From Herminiimonas sp. (GTDB lineage Bacteria > Pseudomonadota > Gammaproteobacteria > Burkholderiales > Burkholderiaceae), in assembly GCF_030655415.1 (NCBI RefSeq), contig NZ_JAURVN010000015.1:124001-188000 (forward strand): DNA of 64,000 bases, given 5' to 3'. The translations under genes were made by a program, and so were the position numbers. Positions 10,252-19,590 of the stretch are shown here, piece after piece; position 1 is the stretch's first letter; the number at the start of each line of letters is the position of its first letter. Below the pieces are notes generated by a model that saw only the letters and a program-made list of their open reading frames with translations, was not told where the DNA came from and did not search any database.

Positions 10252-10279
10252 CAAAAACGGCGATGCAAAAACGGGAATG
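10252..10279. repeat. Tandem 14-bp repeat between lipB and lipA
   Basis: Two adjoining copies, CAAAAACGGCGATG (10252-10265) and CAAAAACGGGAATG (10266-10279), matching at 12 of 14 positions, with degenerate flanking matches such as TAAAAATGGATG near 10217. It occupies the spacer in which a lipA promoter would lie. No function is apparent. Confidence 0.5.
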
Positions 10280-10309
10280 CGGATGGTGAATGCTGCGTGC
10301 TTATCGCTT

Positions 10310-10960
10310 TTATCTGGACAGGCTTTGCGTCAACTTTTCCGCGAGCGCATTTTGCACGGCACTTAATGTCGTTTGCACGCCCAGACTTTGCATATCGATC
10401 GTGGCCAAACCTTCATAACCGCAGGGGTTGATCCACGAAAACGGCGTCAAATCCATCGCAACATTCAGCGATACGCCGTGATAGGTGCAGCCATTGCCAC
10501 GTATCTTCAAACCGAGTGCGGCGATTTTCGCGCCTTGCATCGGGCCGTCCGACAGGTAAATACCGGGCGCACCGAGCTTGCGTTCACAGGCGAGATTATA
10601 CGCCGCCAGCGTATCGATCACCGCCTGCTCAATTTTGTTGACGAGTTCGCGGGCAAAGACGCGGGAATTGGCTTGATTGCGCCGCAAATCCAGCAGTAAA
10701 TAAATGACAACCTGACCTGGGCCGTGATACGTGACTTCGCCGCCTCTATCGGTTTGCACGACTGGAATGTCGTGCGCGTCGAGGACATGCGTAGGATCAG
10801 CCGCCAGCCCGAGCGTAAAGACTGGCGGGTGCTCGACTATCCACAATTCGTCGGCAGTCTGCGGCGTGCGCGCATCGGTAAATGCGCGCATCGCTGCGAA
10901 TGTGATGTCGTAGGCTTCGCGTCCACGTTGCAGAACCAGCGGACGGTTGAGTGCTGTCAT
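10310..10960 (-). CDS. lipB: Lipoyl(octanoyl) transferase
   Basis: A 216-residue enzyme that moves octanoyl from acyl carrier protein to lipoyl domains, giving the substrate of LipA. The family motif [12 protein letters not shown] is at residues 72-83, and the catalytic pair is probably K145 ([10 protein letters not shown]) and C180 (WINPCGYEG). It begins 11 bases after the stop of the ybeD-like gene, so the two are very likely co-transcribed. Confidence 0.96.
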   Translation of the reverse strand: MTALNRPLVLQRGREAYDITFAAMRAFTDARTPQTADELWIVEHPPVFTLGLAADPTHVLDAHDIPVVQTDRGGEVTYHGPGQVVIYLLLDLRRNQANSRVFARELVNKIEQAVIDTLAAYNLACERKLGAPGIYLSDGPMQGAKIAALGLKIRGNGCTYHGVSLNVAMDLTPFSWINPCGYEGLATIDMQSLGVQTTLSAVQNALAEKLTQSLSR

Positions 10961-10971
10961 TCGTGCGTGGC

Positions 10972-11277
10972 TTACAGCACAACCTTTACCATCGGATGCG
11001 AGGACAAAGCACGATATAGATTATCGAGTTGTTCACGACTGGTCGCGCGTATCGTTACTGTCAGCGCGAGATAATTGCCGCCGGAAGACGGGCGAGTTTC
11101 CAGTTTTCCCTCATGGAATTCAGGATCGTGCAGCGTCACCAGTTCGACGATGGTTGCGGCGAATTCATCATGCATCGCACCCATGATTTTGATGGGGAAG
11201 TCGCTAGGATATTCGATCAGGCTTTCTGACGGATCTATCGGTTTGGTCAAATCAAGCGGTTTAGTCGGTTCGGTCAT
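10972..11277 (-). CDS. YbeD/DUF493-family protein
   Basis: A 101-residue small cytosolic protein of the YbeD/DUF493 type, an ACT-like ferredoxin fold. The core runs from [12 protein letters not shown] to the C-terminus and includes [20 protein letters not shown]. In many proteobacteria this gene sits directly before lipB, as here, but its biochemical role is unsettled. I chose the ATG at 11277, which has an AGAGAG ribosome binding site; a longer frame to 11310 is less likely. Confidence 0.85.
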   Translation of the reverse strand: MTEPTKPLDLTKPIDPSESLIEYPSDFPIKIMGAMHDEFAATIVELVTLHDPEFHEGKLETRPSSGGNYLALTVTIRATSREQLDNLYRALSSHPMVKVVL

Positions 11278-11346
11278 GATGATGCTCTCTGTAGTTGCCA
11301 AGTCGCGCAACGATGTAAATGAATGATGTCGTGAAGCGCTTGATTT

Positions 11347-12270
11347 TTACGCAATTTTTACCGCTTGGTAAGCGGCATATAACTTCTTGTATATGGGGCC
11401 GGGTTTGCCATTTGCTATGGCTTTGCCATCGATGGTGACGACCGGCAGTATTTCTTTTGATGCTGATGACAATAATACTTCGTCTGCCTCAAACACTTCT
11501 GCGCGCGAGATGCGTTGCGTCTTGAATGGGATGTGGTCGGCAGCGCACAATTCTTCCATCAAGCCGTAGCGTATGCCTTCCAGAATCAGGTTGTCACGCG
11601 GAGGGCCGATCAGGCTGCCATCCTTGACTATCCACACATTCGATGCCGAACCTTCTGTCAAAAAACCATCACGAAACTGTATCGTTTCATTCGCATCATT
11701 GGCGGCTGCATTTTGCGCTGCGAGTACATTGCCGAGTAGCGAGATGGATTTGATTTCGCAACGCAGCCAGCGCTTGTCTTCCATTGTGACGCAGGCCACA
11801 CCATTTTCGCGTGCTGTATCCGGCAATGGAATCAGCGGATTGCTCATGATAAAAACTGTCGGCGTTGGTTCACTGTTCGGGAAAGCATGCACGCGTTTTG
11901 CAACGCCGCGCGTGACTTGAATATACGCGAGTTGATCTGCAGCCGGATGCAGGCGCACGACTTCTTCAATCAGATCCAGCCATTGTCGTTCGGTATGCGG
12001 ATTATCTATGCTCACCGCAGCCAGACCACGGAACAGGCGCACTAAATGTTGCTCTGGCCTGAATAATTTGTGGCCATAAACCGGGATCACTTCGTAAATA
12101 CCGTCACCGAAAATAAAGCCTCTGTCCAGCACCGGCACTTTCGCTTCGGAAAGCGGAGTCATCGTGCCGTTCAGGTATACGAAGGGATCATCCATGGCTG
12201 CGGTCAAATCGGGATTGAAGGGTGATTTTGGCACAAAGCCACTCAGCGCGCGTTGAAAAGCTTGCAACAT
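11347..12270 (-). CDS. dat: D-amino acid aminotransferase (PLP fold type IV)
   Basis: A 307-residue enzyme of the branched-chain/D-amino acid aminotransferase family, probably interconverting D-alanine and D-glutamate. The marks are LDRGFIFGDGIYEVIPVYG (residues 48-66), the RxxxH pattern RPEQHL, and the PLP lysine, probably K174 (CEIKSISLLGN). The first 25 residues look like an extension; an internal ATG at 12195 (MDDPFVYLNG) would give the usual length, but neither start has a strong ribosome binding site. It heads the ybeD-lipB-lipA group, a common betaproteobacterial arrangement, and lies after dacC, with the terminator at 12320 between them. Confidence 0.85.
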   Translation of the reverse strand: MLQAFQRALSGFVPKSPFNPDLTAAMDDPFVYLNGTMTPLSEAKVPVLDRGFIFGDGIYEVIPVYGHKLFRPEQHLVRLFRGLAAVSIDNPHTERQWLDLIEEVVRLHPAADQLAYIQVTRGVAKRVHAFPNSEPTPTVFIMSNPLIPLPDTARENGVACVTMEDKRWLRCEIKSISLLGNVLAAQNAAANDANETIQFRDGFLTEGSASNVWIVKDGSLIGPPRDNLILEGIRYGLMEELCAADHIPFKTQRISRAEVFEADEVLLSSASKEILPVVTIDGKAIANGKPGPIYKKLYAAYQAVKIA

Positions 12271-12319
12271 AAAGCGAATACCCGCTCAGACTATGCGCAG
12301 GGAAAAGACGAGAACAAAA

Positions 12320-12362
12320 GAAAAGCGGCACATTCAAAAGTTTGAATGCGCCGCTTTTCTTT
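12320..12362. terminator. Rho-independent terminator after dacC
   Basis: A stem of AAAAGCGGC pairing with GCCGCTTTT, plus an inner CATTCAAA/TTTGAATG arm, with CTTTTCTTTT on the minus-strand exit side. It separates the dacC transcript from the dat-ybeD-lipBA group. Confidence 0.88.
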
Positions 12363-12405
12363 TACTTGTTCTTACTTGTCAGTCAGGTACCTATGCCCGA
12401 CAGCA

Positions 12406-13584
12406 TTAATGTATCCACAAACGGATCGAATCAAGTGCGCGGCCGAACATGCCGGCTTGCGCTACTTGTTCCAAGGCTACTACCGGCAATTCGGTAATGA
12501 CTTTATTTTCGGACGACATCACCTTGATAGTGCCAACCTGGCTGTTTTTGTCGATAGGCGCGACCAGTGGATCTTTGCGCGACAGCAGTGGTTTGATTTT
12601 GTCGCCTTGGCCTTTTGGCACGGTCACATAAACATCATGCGTAAAGCCGATCTTGACGCTGTTTTGCGAACCTTTCCAGACACTAGGCGTGGCGATTGCC
12701 ACATCTTTTGAATACAGTTTGACCGTGTCGAAATTCTGGAAGCCCCAGTTCAACAGCTTCTGGCTTTCTTGCGCGCGGGATTGATCTGAAGTGGTACCCA
12801 GCACAACAGAAATCAAGCGACGTTCATGATTGCCATTCGGACGTTTAGCTGTCGAAATCAGGCAGTAACCAGCTTGTTGCGTATGGCCAGTTTTCATACC
12901 GTCCACGCTTGGGTCCAGCCACAGCAAACGATTGCGGTTGGATTGCTTGATCTTGTTGTACGTGAAATCCTTGGTCGCATAGATCTTGTAAAACTCTGGG
13001 TGGTCGTTGACCAAATGCTCGGCCAAAATCGAAAGATCGCGTGCGGTCGAATAATTATTCGGGCTAGGCAAGCCATGCGAATTGGCGAAACGGGTGGACT
13101 TCATGCCCATGCGTTCTGCTTCACGGTTCATCAACACTGCAAAGGCATCTTCAGTGCCTGCAACTGTTTCTGCCAATGCCACTGCAGCATCGTTACCCGA
13201 TTGCACGATCAAGCCGTACAGCAAATCGTTAACCGAAACCGGCACGCGCGGCTCGATAAACATTTTCGAGCTTTCTGCATCGACTTTCCACGCATTGGTC
13301 GAGACGGTCACCATTTGATTCAAGCTGATGCGTTTTTCCTGAATTGCAGAAAAGGCAATGTACGCCGTCATTAATTTGACCAGCGACGCCGGCTCTATGC
13401 GCATATCCGGCTCGCTTGATGCCAGGATTTGATTGCTGGTCGAATCGAGTAACAGCCACGATTTGGCAGCGATGGTCGGTGCCGGGATAGCTTGTGCAAA
13501 AGATGTCTGCGCAACGGCGTTGCTGGTGACGACGGCGGAAAGGGAAAAGATGGAGGCTGCGATGACCGCAAATAATTTTTTCAT
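12406..13584 (-). CDS. dacC: D-alanyl-D-alanine carboxypeptidase (PBP5/6 type)
   Basis: A 392-residue serine-type carboxypeptidase that trims the terminal D-alanine from peptidoglycan stem peptides. A cleavable signal peptide (MKKLFAVIAASIF...VAQ) is followed by the three penicillin-binding motifs: S67-x-x-K70 (SLVK), S129-G-N131 and K231-T-G233. The C-terminus ends in a predicted amphipathic anchor (FGRALDSIRLWIH), as in PBP5. I set the start at 13584 because it begins the signal peptide; the longer frame to 13692 would bury it. dacA is an equally fair name. Confidence 0.93.
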   Translation of the reverse strand: MKKLFAVIAASIFSLSAVVTSNAVAQTSFAQAIPAPTIAAKSWLLLDSTSNQILASSEPDMRIEPASLVKLMTAYIAFSAIQEKRISLNQMVTVSTNAWKVDAESSKMFIEPRVPVSVNDLLYGLIVQSGNDAAVALAETVAGTEDAFAVLMNREAERMGMKSTRFANSHGLPSPNNYSTARDLSILAEHLVNDHPEFYKIYATKDFTYNKIKQSNRNRLLWLDPSVDGMKTGHTQQAGYCLISTAKRPNGNHERRLISVVLGTTSDQSRAQESQKLLNWGFQNFDTVKLYSKDVAIATPSVWKGSQNSVKIGFTHDVYVTVPKGQGDKIKPLLSRKDPLVAPIDKNSQVGTIKVMSSENKVITELPVVALEQVAQAGMFGRALDSIRLWIH

Positions 13585-13698
13585 AAGACTTTGCATTGCG
13601 CACAAGCGATGATCATGTCGATCATGCATCTGCTGATTGAAGAAAGGGTAATTATAGACGTGCGGCACTTGGACGGACAGAGATGGAAACAAGTTCCA

Positions 13699-14322
13699 TC
13701 AAGCACGCCACAATGCAATGACGTGATTTTTGATGTGATGCAGCTTGCGGCCAAAGAAATGATCGGCACCCGGCACGACGATTACAGGCAGATCTTGCGG
13801 ACGCGCCCATTCAAAAACATTCGTTAATGGAATCGTTTCATCGAACTCGCCGTGTATCAAAATGGTATCGGCTGGCACATCAGGCAAAGGCCATTTGCCC
13901 GGCGCGGAGCCGACCAATACCAGACGCTCGGCCGGCGTGCCTTGTTCTTCCAAACGCTTTTGCAATTGAGTTTGCACGAAGGTACCGAAAGAAAAGCCGG
14001 CCAATGCAAACGGTACATCCGGATATTGTTCACGCATATGCGTCAGCAATTGCGCCATGTCGTCGGTCTCGCCCACGCCTTCATCGTATGCACCTTCAGA
14101 AGCACCGACGCCGCGAAAATTCATGCGTACCGCTGCATAGCCAAGTGCCACGAATGCGCGTGTCAAGGTATGTACAACCTTGTTATCCATCGTGCCGCCG
14201 AACAGCGGATGCGGATGGCCGATCAGCGCGAGGCCGCGCGGTGTCGTTTCAGGAATATCCAATGCGCATTCAAGCGCGCCGGCTGCACCTTGCAAGGAAA
14301 AACGTTGGGTTTGGGCGTTCAT
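13699..14322 (-). CDS. Alpha/beta hydrolase of unknown substrate
   Basis: A 207-residue cytosolic hydrolase. The nucleophile elbow is GFSFG with S111, and the likely acid and histidine are D161 (HGEFDETIP) and H188 (GADHFF). The oxyanion region is GHPHPLFGGT at residues 35-44. This layout matches the small esterase/dienelactone-hydrolase-like family seen across proteobacteria (KANL3/Tex30-like or YdeN-like), whose substrates are mostly unknown. It is followed by dacC, 114 bases away. Confidence 0.85.
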   Translation of the reverse strand: MNAQTQRFSLQGAAGALECALDIPETTPRGLALIGHPHPLFGGTMDNKVVHTLTRAFVALGYAAVRMNFRGVGASEGAYDEGVGETDDMAQLLTHMREQYPDVPFALAGFSFGTFVQTQLQKRLEEQGTPAERLVLVGSAPGKWPLPDVPADTILIHGEFDETIPLTNVFEWARPQDLPVIVVPGADHFFGRKLHHIKNHVIALWRA

Positions 14323-14378
14323 GTTTTATCTTGAATGAAGGATGGCTGTATGGCGATTTGAATATCGAATGAAGAACT

Positions 14379-14699
14379 TCAGATTTTCAGGCGACTTACA
14401 ATTTTTCCGCCAACCAGATGTTCGTCGATGATTTCATCGATGTCGTCGTTGTCGATATAGGTGTACCAGGTGCCTTGCGGATAAATTACAAGTACAGGGC
14501 CTTCTTCGCAGCGACCGAGGCAGCCGGATTGATTGACTCGCACCTCGCCGCTGCGGCTCAAGCCCAGCTCTTTGACGCGTGCTTTCAGATGCTGTTGCGC
14601 GGCGTGCGCACCTTTTTCAGCACAACATTCGCGGCCATCGTCGCGTTGATTCATGCAGATAAAAAGATGCTGGCCAAAATGTTGTTTGTTTTCGGTCAT
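14379..14699 (-). CDS. Thioredoxin-like [2Fe-2S] ferredoxin
   Basis: A 106-residue protein resembling the thioredoxin-fold ferredoxins related to NuoE. The probable cluster ligands are C15, one of C25/C26, C60 and C64 (CLGRC). An acidic patch, IDNDDIDEIIDEHL, lies near the C-terminus. I chose the ATG at 14699, which has the ribosome binding site GAGGAA; the longer frame would begin at a TTG at 14714, inside that site's sequence. Its redox partner is unknown. Confidence 0.88.
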   Translation of the reverse strand: MTENKQHFGQHLFICMNQRDDGRECCAEKGAHAAQQHLKARVKELGLSRSGEVRVNQSGCLGRCEEGPVLVIYPQGTWYTYIDNDDIDEIIDEHLVGGKIVSRLKI

Positions 14700-14736
14700 C
14701 AGGGTATTCCTCAAAGACCGGAATGATACACCCGCA

Positions 14737-15894
14737 TCATTTTCGTTTCACGCGATGGCTCGCATGCAGCAGGAACCACAATGCGGCAACCGTCCATAGC
14801 AGCGAGAGGAATTGCGCCGCACCGTTGAAGTTGAGGAATTTGCCCTGCACCCAGGTTTCCAGTGTGGCGACAAAATAAGGATTAGTTGGCGCAACATTGA
14901 TCACGATCAGCGCCGCAATCAAGAGTCCGACGGCGCAGCGTCTTTGCGTGGATGACGGCAGAAAAGCGAAGCCAGTCAACAATCCCAAGCCCAGCAAGAC
15001 GCCGCCTTGCGCGCCCGGAGTGATCCAGGTAAATGCGTTTTCTGGTGTAAAGAATAATGCGGTCGATAATGTTTTGACGGCCAGCGCGGCAACCAACAAT
15101 GCCAGTAACAGCACGACGCGTGGCGCCTTGTCGCGCAACATGCATAGCAAGGCGAGCAAAGCGCCGCTCATGCTCAAAGCCGTAATGATCGCTTCTGCCA
15201 TCCAGTATTGTTCGACTGAAAGTTGCACGCCATTGCGTAACAAACTACCCAGATCGATGGGCATTTCCAGCAGCATCGATAACCAGTCGGACAAGATAGG
15301 CAGCATTTGTCCATTGCCGAATAAATAGCTTTGCGGATAAATTTGCGCCAAAGGCCATAGCGCAAAAATGATCAAACCGCGACTCGCTTGTGCCGAAAAC
15401 CAGCGCTGTCTGTAATAGCGCAAGCGACTGCGCTCCAGCACCAGATGGCTGCTGACACTGCCGATGACGCCGCCTATCAATGCGCCCAGGCTATTGGTAA
15501 AAAAATCCAGATTGGATGCGACGCGATTTGCCAATAAGGTTTGAGTTGCTTCCATAGAGCCGGACAACACGATGCCAAAAAGCATCGCCAGCACAATGGC
15601 AATCGCACCGCGAATTTTGGGATGGAGCGCGTATACAGTCAGGATGCCGAGGGGAATATAGCCGAGGATGTTGATCGCAACGTCGAAGCCTGTCCAGTAA
15701 CGCGGGAAGCCTGCCAGCAAATAAGTTTGCAGCGGCAGGCCCATGCTTTGCCATCCTGAAAATGGATACAAACTGGCATAGACGATCAGCAGTAGATACG
15801 CCAGCAGCGCACCACGCGAAAAAGCCGACGCTTGTGGCGTCGGCGCGAGCGGTGGTAACGGACTTATTTTTTCGGCGGCAGTGTCGCTAACCAT
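14737..15894 (-). CDS. VanZ-like family membrane protein
   Basis: A 385-residue polytopic membrane protein with about ten hydrophobic segments. The N-terminal half has VanZ-family character (YASLYPFSGW, and INILGYIPLGIL with FFTNSLGALIGG). VanZ relatives confer teicoplanin resistance in Gram-positives, but the proteobacterial ones are uncharacterised. Its first 31 bases overlap the end of the lipoprotein gene of the MCE transport operon, which suggests co-expression. A link to lipid traffic is inference from that overlap only. Confidence 0.8.
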   Translation of the reverse strand: MVSDTAAEKISPLPPLAPTPQASAFSRGALLAYLLLIVYASLYPFSGWQSMGLPLQTYLLAGFPRYWTGFDVAINILGYIPLGILTVYALHPKIRGAIAIVLAMLFGIVLSGSMEATQTLLANRVASNLDFFTNSLGALIGGVIGSVSSHLVLERSRLRYYRQRWFSAQASRGLIIFALWPLAQIYPQSYLFGNGQMLPILSDWLSMLLEMPIDLGSLLRNGVQLSVEQYWMAEAIITALSMSGALLALLCMLRDKAPRVVLLLALLVAALAVKTLSTALFFTPENAFTWITPGAQGGVLLGLGLLTGFAFLPSSTQRRCAVGLLIAALIVINVAPTNPYFVATLETWVQGKFLNFNGAAQFLSLLWTVAALWFLLHASHRVKRK

Positions 15895-16478
15895 ACGGCC
15901 ATTTCATCGATGATTGCATCACTCGCAACTGCCAATGCAGCAGCGCCACCTTGGGCGTCTGCGCTGCTGGTAGGCATTTGTTTCACGAACATTTTCTGTG
16001 CGCGCAAAATGCGGCCGTCGAATAAGGATGCGCGTATGGCGATATTTGCACTGCTTTTACCTGCGCTATCGAAGCCTTGCGAAAAATCATCGGCTTCAAT
16101 TCGCAAGACCGGCAGATTGACTGCGCCATCCGAAGCTGGAACCACCACGCCGCCAGCTTGCGACAGTCGCGACTTCAAACGCAACTGGAATAACTGTGCC
16201 GGTGCCATCGTCCATTTGCTCGCCGAATACGGCCGCGGTTGTAAATCGTTGGCGTAATTCAGTCTATAAAACATGGCCTGACTATCGAGCCAGACCGGTG
16301 CTTTGATATCGGCAATGCTGATGGCAGGCAAGGGTGCACCTGCGCTCACAGGCGCTTGCGCGCGCAAGGGGCCCAGATCAAAGAGCGCGGCAGATTGCTG
16401 GTCGGTTGCACACGCTGTGAGCAGCAAGCTGGAACTGAGTGCGAACAGGGTAAAAAATCGGCGAGTCATGTTTTTCAT
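15864..16478 (-). CDS. ABC-type transport auxiliary lipoprotein (PqiC/DUF330-like)
   Basis: A 204-residue outer-membrane lipoprotein. The signal peptide ends in the lipobox LTAC with C23 as the lipidated residue. The rest resembles the PqiC/DUF330 family, which pairs with MCE proteins, for example in ISIADIKAPVWLDSQAMFYRL and PYSASKWTMAPAQLF. The ribosome binding site AAGG precedes the first ATG. It is the last MCE-system gene of the operon and probably docks the MlaD-like protein at the outer membrane. Confidence 0.87.
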   Translation of the reverse strand: MKNMTRRFFTLFALSSSLLLTACATDQQSAALFDLGPLRAQAPVSAGAPLPAISIADIKAPVWLDSQAMFYRLNYANDLQPRPYSASKWTMAPAQLFQLRLKSRLSQAGGVVVPASDGAVNLPVLRIEADDFSQGFDSAGKSSANIAIRASLFDGRILRAQKMFVKQMPTSSADAQGGAAALAVASDAIIDEMAVWLATLPPKK

Positions 16479-16499
16479 CGGAAGCCTTGAGCAATGATT

Positions 16500-17438
16500 T
16501 TATTTACTTGCAGGTGCGCTGAAGCCGGCTTCGCCTGGCCCTGGTTGCGCCGGCGTGGTGCCAAACAAGATACTTTGTGGTTGCTGATTGACCGTCTCCA
16601 AGGTGCGATTCAGTGCGCGCATGGTGGTGCGAGTTTCATCGATCAGCGGTACGACTTGATATTCCACGGTGGAAGCAGCCGAGCCGATATTATTGACTGC
16701 GCCGTTGAAACCGTTCAATGGGCCGTCAGGTGCATTCAACTTGGCGGTGAATTCATTCAGGCTGCCGGTTAAACGAGTCGCGTCATCCGAGAGTTTATTG
16801 AACGAAGCCAATGCCTTGTCTGCCTTGCGTGTCAATTCAGGCATATTTTTTAATGCTGGTTCGAGGTCATCCCGAATCATGCCGACCTTGTTGGCCGCGG
16901 CGCTGACATCCTTGAAAGCGGCCAGAATATCTTTCTGATTTTCTTCAGACAAGAGTGTATTGATTTGGCTCATTACGACTTCGGTTTGTTTGAGAATCTC
17001 CAGACCACGTTGCTGTAAGGTGTCGAGGAAACCCGGACGCAATTCTATGCGCGCTACTTTTTTTGCTGTCGATGGCAACAAAGTAGGCTTGGTGCCATCG
17101 TCATCCAGTTGTACGTAAGCGATGCCGGTCACGCCTTGATAGCTCAAAGTTGCAAAGGTCGAGTGCGTGATGGGCGTATCTTTCGACACGCTGAAGCGAA
17201 TCAGGATCTGACCAGGTTTTTGCGGATCAAACAGGACGGCATCCACGCGACCGACGTCGAGGCCGCGATAGCGCACGCCAGCTTGTGGATTGAGGCCCGG
17301 CACTGACAGCGTGGTGGCGATTTCGTAGGGGACACGTTCCACGCGATCGCGGTTGAACCAGAGGGCAATCAGCACGGCAGCGATCAATAAAACGATCGTG
17401 AAAATGCCGGCCATTAATGCGTGCGCTTTATTTTCCAT
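16500..17438 (-). CDS. MlaD-family MCE-domain protein
   Basis: A 312-residue inner-membrane-anchored periplasmic protein. One N-terminal helix (residues 10-28) precedes a single MCE domain (about 38-115, with GVRYRGLDVGRVDAV and the loop ITHSTFATLSYQGVTG). A long helical region follows, and the C-terminus is Pro/Ala-rich. MCE proteins form hexameric rings or tubes that move phospholipids between membranes. The ATPase and permease genes lie directly upstream and the lipoprotein gene downstream. Confidence 0.92.
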   Translation of the reverse strand: MENKAHALMAGIFTIVLLIAAVLIALWFNRDRVERVPYEIATTLSVPGLNPQAGVRYRGLDVGRVDAVLFDPQKPGQILIRFSVSKDTPITHSTFATLSYQGVTGIAYVQLDDDGTKPTLLPSTAKKVARIELRPGFLDTLQQRGLEILKQTEVVMSQINTLLSEENQKDILAAFKDVSAAANKVGMIRDDLEPALKNMPELTRKADKALASFNKLSDDATRLTGSLNEFTAKLNAPDGPLNGFNGAVNNIGSAASTVEYQVVPLIDETRTTMRALNRTLETVNQQPQSILFGTTPAQPGPGEAGFSAPASK

Positions 17439-17456
17439 AATTATTTTTTAGAATGT

Positions 17457-18350
17457 TCACGATGCGTTGTCCTGATGATGGTGTTGCTGCGCTTGACGTT
17501 TTTCTTCGTTGTTTTCCGGTGAGTCTGGTAATGCTTCGATGGCGCGCAAACCACGCTCACCACGGAAAAACGTTTCAATAAACGGATGCTTGAACTCGAC
17601 CACATTGGCCGGATCACAGTACGCAATGATGTGTTTGTCGGCCAACACTGCGACACGCGATGACAGCGAAAAAAGTGTATCCAGATCATGCGTGACCATC
17701 ACCACTGTCAAGCGCATTTCATCACGCAAGGTACGGATCAGATCGACAAAACTCTCCGATGCATTCGGGTCCAGTCCTGCAGTCGGCTCATCGAGGAACA
17801 GCAACTCCGGCTCCAATGCCAGTGCACGTGCCAGTGCTACGCGCTTGATCATGCCGCCGGATAAATCGGATGGCATCTTCAGTGCATGCTCAGGACCGAT
17901 GCCTGCCATTTGCAATTTCAGCAGTGCTGCTTCGCGTATCAATTGCTTGGGCAGTACGCGCAATTCGCGCATAGGCTGCGCCACGTTATCGAATACTGTC
18001 AGTGCCGAGAACAGCGCGCCGTGCTGGAACAACATGCCCCAGCGATTGCGTAATTTTTGCAACTCTTCCTGGCTGATCTGATTGATGTCTTCGCCGAAGA
18101 TGCGCACCGTACCGCTCGCCGGATGATTCAAGCCCAGCATCTGGCGCAATAAAACTGTTTTGCCTGAACCAGAACCACCAACCAGCGAAACAATTTCGCC
18201 TTGATTGATGGTCAAATTTACATTTTCATGGACAACGGTATCGCCGAATTGCGTGCGCAGATTTTCGATCTGGATGATAGGGCGTGCGCTTTCGTCTGCA
18301 GCGGGGCAGTCGATTACATTTTCCGGTACTTTTTCGCTGGTGTGTTCCAT
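17457..18350 (-). CDS. MlaF-type ABC transporter ATPase
   Basis: A 297-residue ATPase that should drive the MCE lipid transporter. Walker A is GGSGSGKT (58-65), the signature LSGGM (163-167) and Walker B LLFLDE (183-188). The substitution of M for Q in the signature, with KRVALARA after it, is characteristic of MlaF-type proteins. The C-terminus is rich in Gln and His. The start codon overlaps the permease stop by one base (TAATG), with ribosome binding site GGAG, so translation is coupled. Confidence 0.93.
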   Translation of the reverse strand: MEHTSEKVPENVIDCPAADESARPIIQIENLRTQFGDTVVHENVNLTINQGEIVSLVGGSGSGKTVLLRQMLGLNHPASGTVRIFGEDINQISQEELQKLRNRWGMLFQHGALFSALTVFDNVAQPMRELRVLPKQLIREAALLKLQMAGIGPEHALKMPSDLSGGMIKRVALARALALEPELLFLDEPTAGLDPNASESFVDLIRTLRDEMRLTVVMVTHDLDTLFSLSSRVAVLADKHIIAYCDPANVVEFKHPFIETFFRGERGLRAIEALPDSPENNEEKRQAQQHHHQDNAS

Positions 18351-19477
18351 TAAAACCCCACTCCGGTGAAGATGATGGCAAACACCGCATCCGCCAGAAT
18401 CACGATGGTGATGGCGCTGACCACTGAAGTCGTGGTGCCTTCACCCAAGCTCTCTGTATTTGGTTCTATGCGTAATCCGAAGTGACATGCGACCAATGCA
18501 ATCAAGCCGCCGAAGACAACGCCCTTGCCCAAACCTATCCAGTAATTCGCAATCGGCACGGCATCCGGCAATTCGCGAATAAAATATTTGTACGACAAAC
18601 CGAGCTCCAGATTGGCCGCGACCATGCCGCCTATCAAGGCCATCGCATCTGTCCACACCACCAACAAAGGCATCGCTATCGCCAGCGCAATCACTTTCGG
18701 CATGATCAAGCGATAGCCGTGCGGCAAGCCCATCACCAGCATCGCGTCGAGTTCTTCATTGACGCGCATCACGCCTAGCTGCGCCGTGATCGATGAGCCG
18801 GACCGACCCGCCACCAGAATTGCTGCCAGCAAAGGGCCGAGCTCACGCACCACACTCATGCCCAGAATATTGACGAGGAAGACATCGCCGCCAAATTGAT
18901 GCAATTGTTGTGCCGATAAATAAGACAGCACGACGCCGATTAAAAATCCCACCAGCGCGGTAATTCCCAGTGCCTGATAACCGGTATGAAAAATATTCGC
19001 GGAAATTTCTTTCCAGGGGCCGCGCACAGGTTCTTTGACGAAACGGCCCAGATCCATTACCAACTGGCCAATCAGGCTGACGAAGCCGATCAGATGATCC
19101 TGCAGCTTGTCCTTGAGTAAGCGCAAAGAGGTAGGCGCGTACCAGTATTTTTTAGGCGGCTTCTTTAAAGCCAGCGGGCCGGTTTCTTCCAGTCTATGGA
19201 AAAAATCTTCATGTTGCGGTGCCAGCGTCAATTGCGCTGGCCGCTTTTTGCCCCACGCGTCCCACAATAATTGGGCGCCTATATAATCCAGTGCTGTCAC
19301 TTGCGACAGATCCCAGCGCACTTCATCCGTCACTTTGGCAGGTGCTTGCAGTGCTGCGGTGATGGTTTGCATCGTGTTGCCCTCCGCCAGTGCGCGTACC
19401 TGCCACGATCCGGTTAGCGTCGCAGTGGCATTGTCGTCTGAGGTGTAGCTGAGAGTAGGGGATGCATCGTTGGGCAT
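18350..19477 (-). CDS. MlaE-type permease with fused N-terminal STAS domain
   Basis: A 375-residue inner-membrane permease. Residues 1-100 form a STAS-like domain (WDLSQVTALDYIGAQLLWDAW), the role played by the separate MlaB protein in E. coli. The MlaE domain follows, with VRELGPLLAAILVAGRSGS and the conserved elbow GVMRVNEELDAMLVMG. It is the first gene of the permease-ATPase-MCE-lipoprotein-VanZ group. I prefer the ATG at 19477, although no strong ribosome binding site is visible; an upstream frame reaches 19528. Confidence 0.9.
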   Translation of the reverse strand: MPNDASPTLSYTSDDNATATLTGSWQVRALAEGNTMQTITAALQAPAKVTDEVRWDLSQVTALDYIGAQLLWDAWGKKRPAQLTLAPQHEDFFHRLEETGPLALKKPPKKYWYAPTSLRLLKDKLQDHLIGFVSLIGQLVMDLGRFVKEPVRGPWKEISANIFHTGYQALGITALVGFLIGVVLSYLSAQQLHQFGGDVFLVNILGMSVVRELGPLLAAILVAGRSGSSITAQLGVMRVNEELDAMLVMGLPHGYRLIMPKVIALAIAMPLLVVWTDAMALIGGMVAANLELGLSYKYFIRELPDAVPIANYWIGLGKGVVFGGLIALVACHFGLRIEPNTESLGEGTTTSVVSAITIVILADAVFAIIFTGVGF

Positions 19478-19577
19478 GCGGGAAGTGTAAGGGAGAAACG
19501 CGCGGGCGTCACGTGCGGCACCGCACATCCGCGAGCTGCCGGTCGCTGGATTGGTTCCGTCGGCGTAGCCATCCCGC

Positions 19578-19590
19578 TACAATGCGCACA
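19578..19590 (+). promoter_or_regulatory. Possible leaderless promoter of birA
   Basis: The -10 like hexamer TACAAT (19578-19583) ends seven bases before the A of the birA start codon (19590), so transcription would begin at or next to the ATG. No ribosome binding site precedes the ATG, and the -35 region is weak (TTCCGT at 17-base spacing). Confidence 0.4.
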
